From Crocinitomicaceae bacterium (GTDB lineage Bacteria > Bacteroidota > Bacteroidia > Flavobacteriales_D > Crocinitomicaceae): 7,331 nucleotides of DNA. Numbering within the stretch: the first letter of the stretch is position 1; each line of letters opens with the position of its first letter. The DNA is taken from NCBI GenBank assembly GCA_030830385.1, contig JAURNA010000262.1, positions 1-7,331 of the forward strand. Direction: 5' to 3'. The notes beneath the pieces were generated by a model, which worked only from the letters and a program-made list of their open reading frames with translations, was not told the origin of the DNA and ran no database searches. The translations under genes were made by a program, and so were the position numbers. Shown piece after piece: positions 6,744-7,331 of the stretch.

Positions 6744-7080
6744 GATTCTATTCATTCAGTAGCGATTGGGAAACAAAAAAGACGACACCGGGGTCAGCTT
6801 CTTTTCAGGTTCATCCTCAGGCGCATCGGTGCTTCACGGTAATTTCGGTTTTGGAGCGTCAAAGTTGTCGTTATTTCGAAGTAAAGTAGGATGTAAGACA
6901 CGATGACCGCCGAATTGTTATTCTGAGTTGCTTTTTTTGCGTATGAGACCGATGCAATCCGAAAAAAGGTACAATGTGCGAAATATGCCGGAGGGAAAGC
7001 CGAAACCAATAATCCGCATACTTTTTCCTGAAACAGTTATTGTAAAAAGTACTATTACCTTTTTTTCTGCGAAACATTTC

Positions 7081-7111
7081 TTTCCGAAGGTTTCTAAATT
7101 TGTTACATTTG
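7081..7111 (+). promoter_or_regulatory. Promoter candidate for pdhB (Bacteroidota type)
   Basis: TACATTTG (7104-7111) matches the -7 box TAnnTTTG exactly, with TTTC (7081-7084), one mismatch from TTTG, 19 nt upstream. A start near 7118 would give a leader of about 35 nt before the pdhB ATG at 7154. A second exact -7 match, TAAATTTG (7095-7102), lies 9 bp upstream but has no good -33 partner. A promoter is expected here because pdhB is the first plus-strand gene after a divergent region. Confidence 0.5.
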
Positions 7112-7153
7112 GCAGCAATTTGGTTGGTCAATTGAACGCTAAATTCAGAAACT

Positions 7154-7331
7154 ATGAAAACGGTACAGTTCAGAGAGGCTCTCAGAGAAGCGATGTCTGA
7201 GGAGATGCGCACTAATGAAAGTGTATTCCTGATGGGAGAGGAGGTAGCGGAATACAACGGAGCATACAAAGTGTCGCAGGGGATGCTGGATGAGTTCGGC
7301 CCCAAACGCATCATCGATACACCGATTGCCG
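7154..7331 (+). CDS. pdhB: Pyruvate dehydrogenase E1 component, beta subunit (N-terminal part only)
   Basis: The first 59 codons of an E1 beta subunit, running off the right edge; the full protein is about 325 residues. E1 alpha2-beta2 decarboxylates pyruvate using thiamine diphosphate and acetylates the E2 lipoyl groups to feed acetyl-CoA synthesis. Diagnostic stretches are REALREAMSEEM (7-18), VFLMGEEVAEYNGAYKVSQG (24-43) and GPKRIIDTPIA (49-59), nearly the same as mitochondrial E1 beta in these blocks. The glutamate pair in GEEV (29-30) includes the residue that activates the ThDP aminopyrimidine. Branched-chain 2-oxoacid dehydrogenase E1 beta is related, but GEEVAEYNGAYKVSQG is the pyruvate type. 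The ATG at 7154 is the first in-frame start and matches the family N-terminus. The alpha subunit is not directly upstream, since the neighbouring gene is divergent etfB, so it must be encoded elsewhere or downstream. Confidence 0.93.
   Translation, partial: MKTVQFREALREAMSEEMRTNESVFLMGEEVAEYNGAYKVSQGMLDEFGPKRIIDTPIA

Larger units (their letters stand above)
6687..7153. other. Divergent intergenic region between etfB and pdhB
   Basis: 467 bp between the divergent starts of etfB and pdhB. It is AT-rich close to each gene and more mixed in the middle. It holds one promoter candidate for each direction (separate entries) and a short imperfect hairpin at 6777-6805. Apparent reading frames here (for example 6794-7009 minus from a TTG, 6871-7314 minus, and 6928-7200 plus, which runs over the pdhB start) have no recognisable motifs, poor start sites or conflict with pdhB, and I do not call any of them. 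I find no tRNA or recognisable riboswitch. A small RNA cannot be excluded. Confidence 0.7.

Noticed and set aside
6794..7009. Minus-strand frame of 71 codons in the divergent region
   Set aside because: It begins with TTG without a ribosome-binding site, and the sequence shows no recognisable motif. Kept only as part of the finding about the 6775-6850 element.
6984..7026. TATGCCGG...CCGCATA inverted repeat followed by CTTTTT
   Set aside because: The loop is about 20 nt with one bulge in the stem, and no transcript is known to end here. Too weak to call.
7044..7066. Hairpin AAAAAGTA/TACCTTTTT followed by T residues as a plus-strand terminator
   Set aside because: The stem is almost all A-T with a bulged C, and no upstream plus-strand gene exists in the window for it to end.
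6871..7314. Minus-strand frame of 147 codons across the pdhB start
   Set aside because: It is antisense to the pdhB N-terminus and its promoter region. The translation shows no domain, and pdhB is certain.

Overview
The window reads as ordinary chromosomal DNA of a Bacteroidota bacterium, most likely from the Flavobacteriales side. This rests on family-level resemblance of the proteins (an ETF alpha subunit with an SRPVAD...HHEHVGQTG core, a LuxE-like acyl-protein synthetase, a nucleoside transporter with a lipoprotein-like N-terminus), on promoter boxes of the Bacteroidota type (TAnnTTTG with an upstream TTTG-like box), and on mostly weak Shine-Dalgarno sites. It is inference; no database was searched. 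I see no tRNA, rRNA, insertion sequence, CRISPR array or phage gene.

Layout: seven genes lie on the minus strand and one partial gene on the plus strand. Reading the minus strand from right to left: etfB (6686-5946) and etfA (5931-4993) encode the two subunits of electron transfer flavoprotein and end at a 10-bp-stem hairpin (4924-4947). After it come a bifunctional-nuclease (DUF151) protein with a C-terminal UVR motif (4884-4303), a CNT/NupC-family nucleoside transporter with an extra N-terminal domain (4291-2504), a LuxE-like acyl-protein synthetase (2494-1526), a 147-bp gap, a half-size TauE/SafE membrane protein (1378-986), and an M20D amidohydrolase (996 to beyond position 1), which overlaps the TauE gene by 11 bp. 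On the plus strand, the start of pdhB (pyruvate dehydrogenase E1 beta) begins at 7154 and leaves the window. The 467-bp divergent intergenic region (6687-7153) holds a plausible promoter for each direction.

How the genes may work together: pdhB and etfBA are both central carbon/electron metabolism. PDH makes acetyl-CoA, and ETF passes electrons from acyl-CoA and related dehydrogenases to the quinone pool. The downstream group (DUF151, transporter, LuxE-like, TauE/SafE, M20D) is closely packed, with gaps of 11 and 9 bp, one gap of 147 bp and one 11-bp overlap, so it is probably one or two transcripts. Its members do not form a recognisable single pathway; nucleoside uptake and peptide/amide scavenging are the clearest roles.

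I looked for an undescribed multi-gene system and do not find strong evidence of one. The items most worth a second look are the lipoprotein-like domain fused to the nucleoside transporter, the orphan LuxE-like enzyme, the half-size TauE/SafE gene overlapping the amidohydrolase, the open but startless 147-bp gap, and an element near 6775-6850 in the divergent region.
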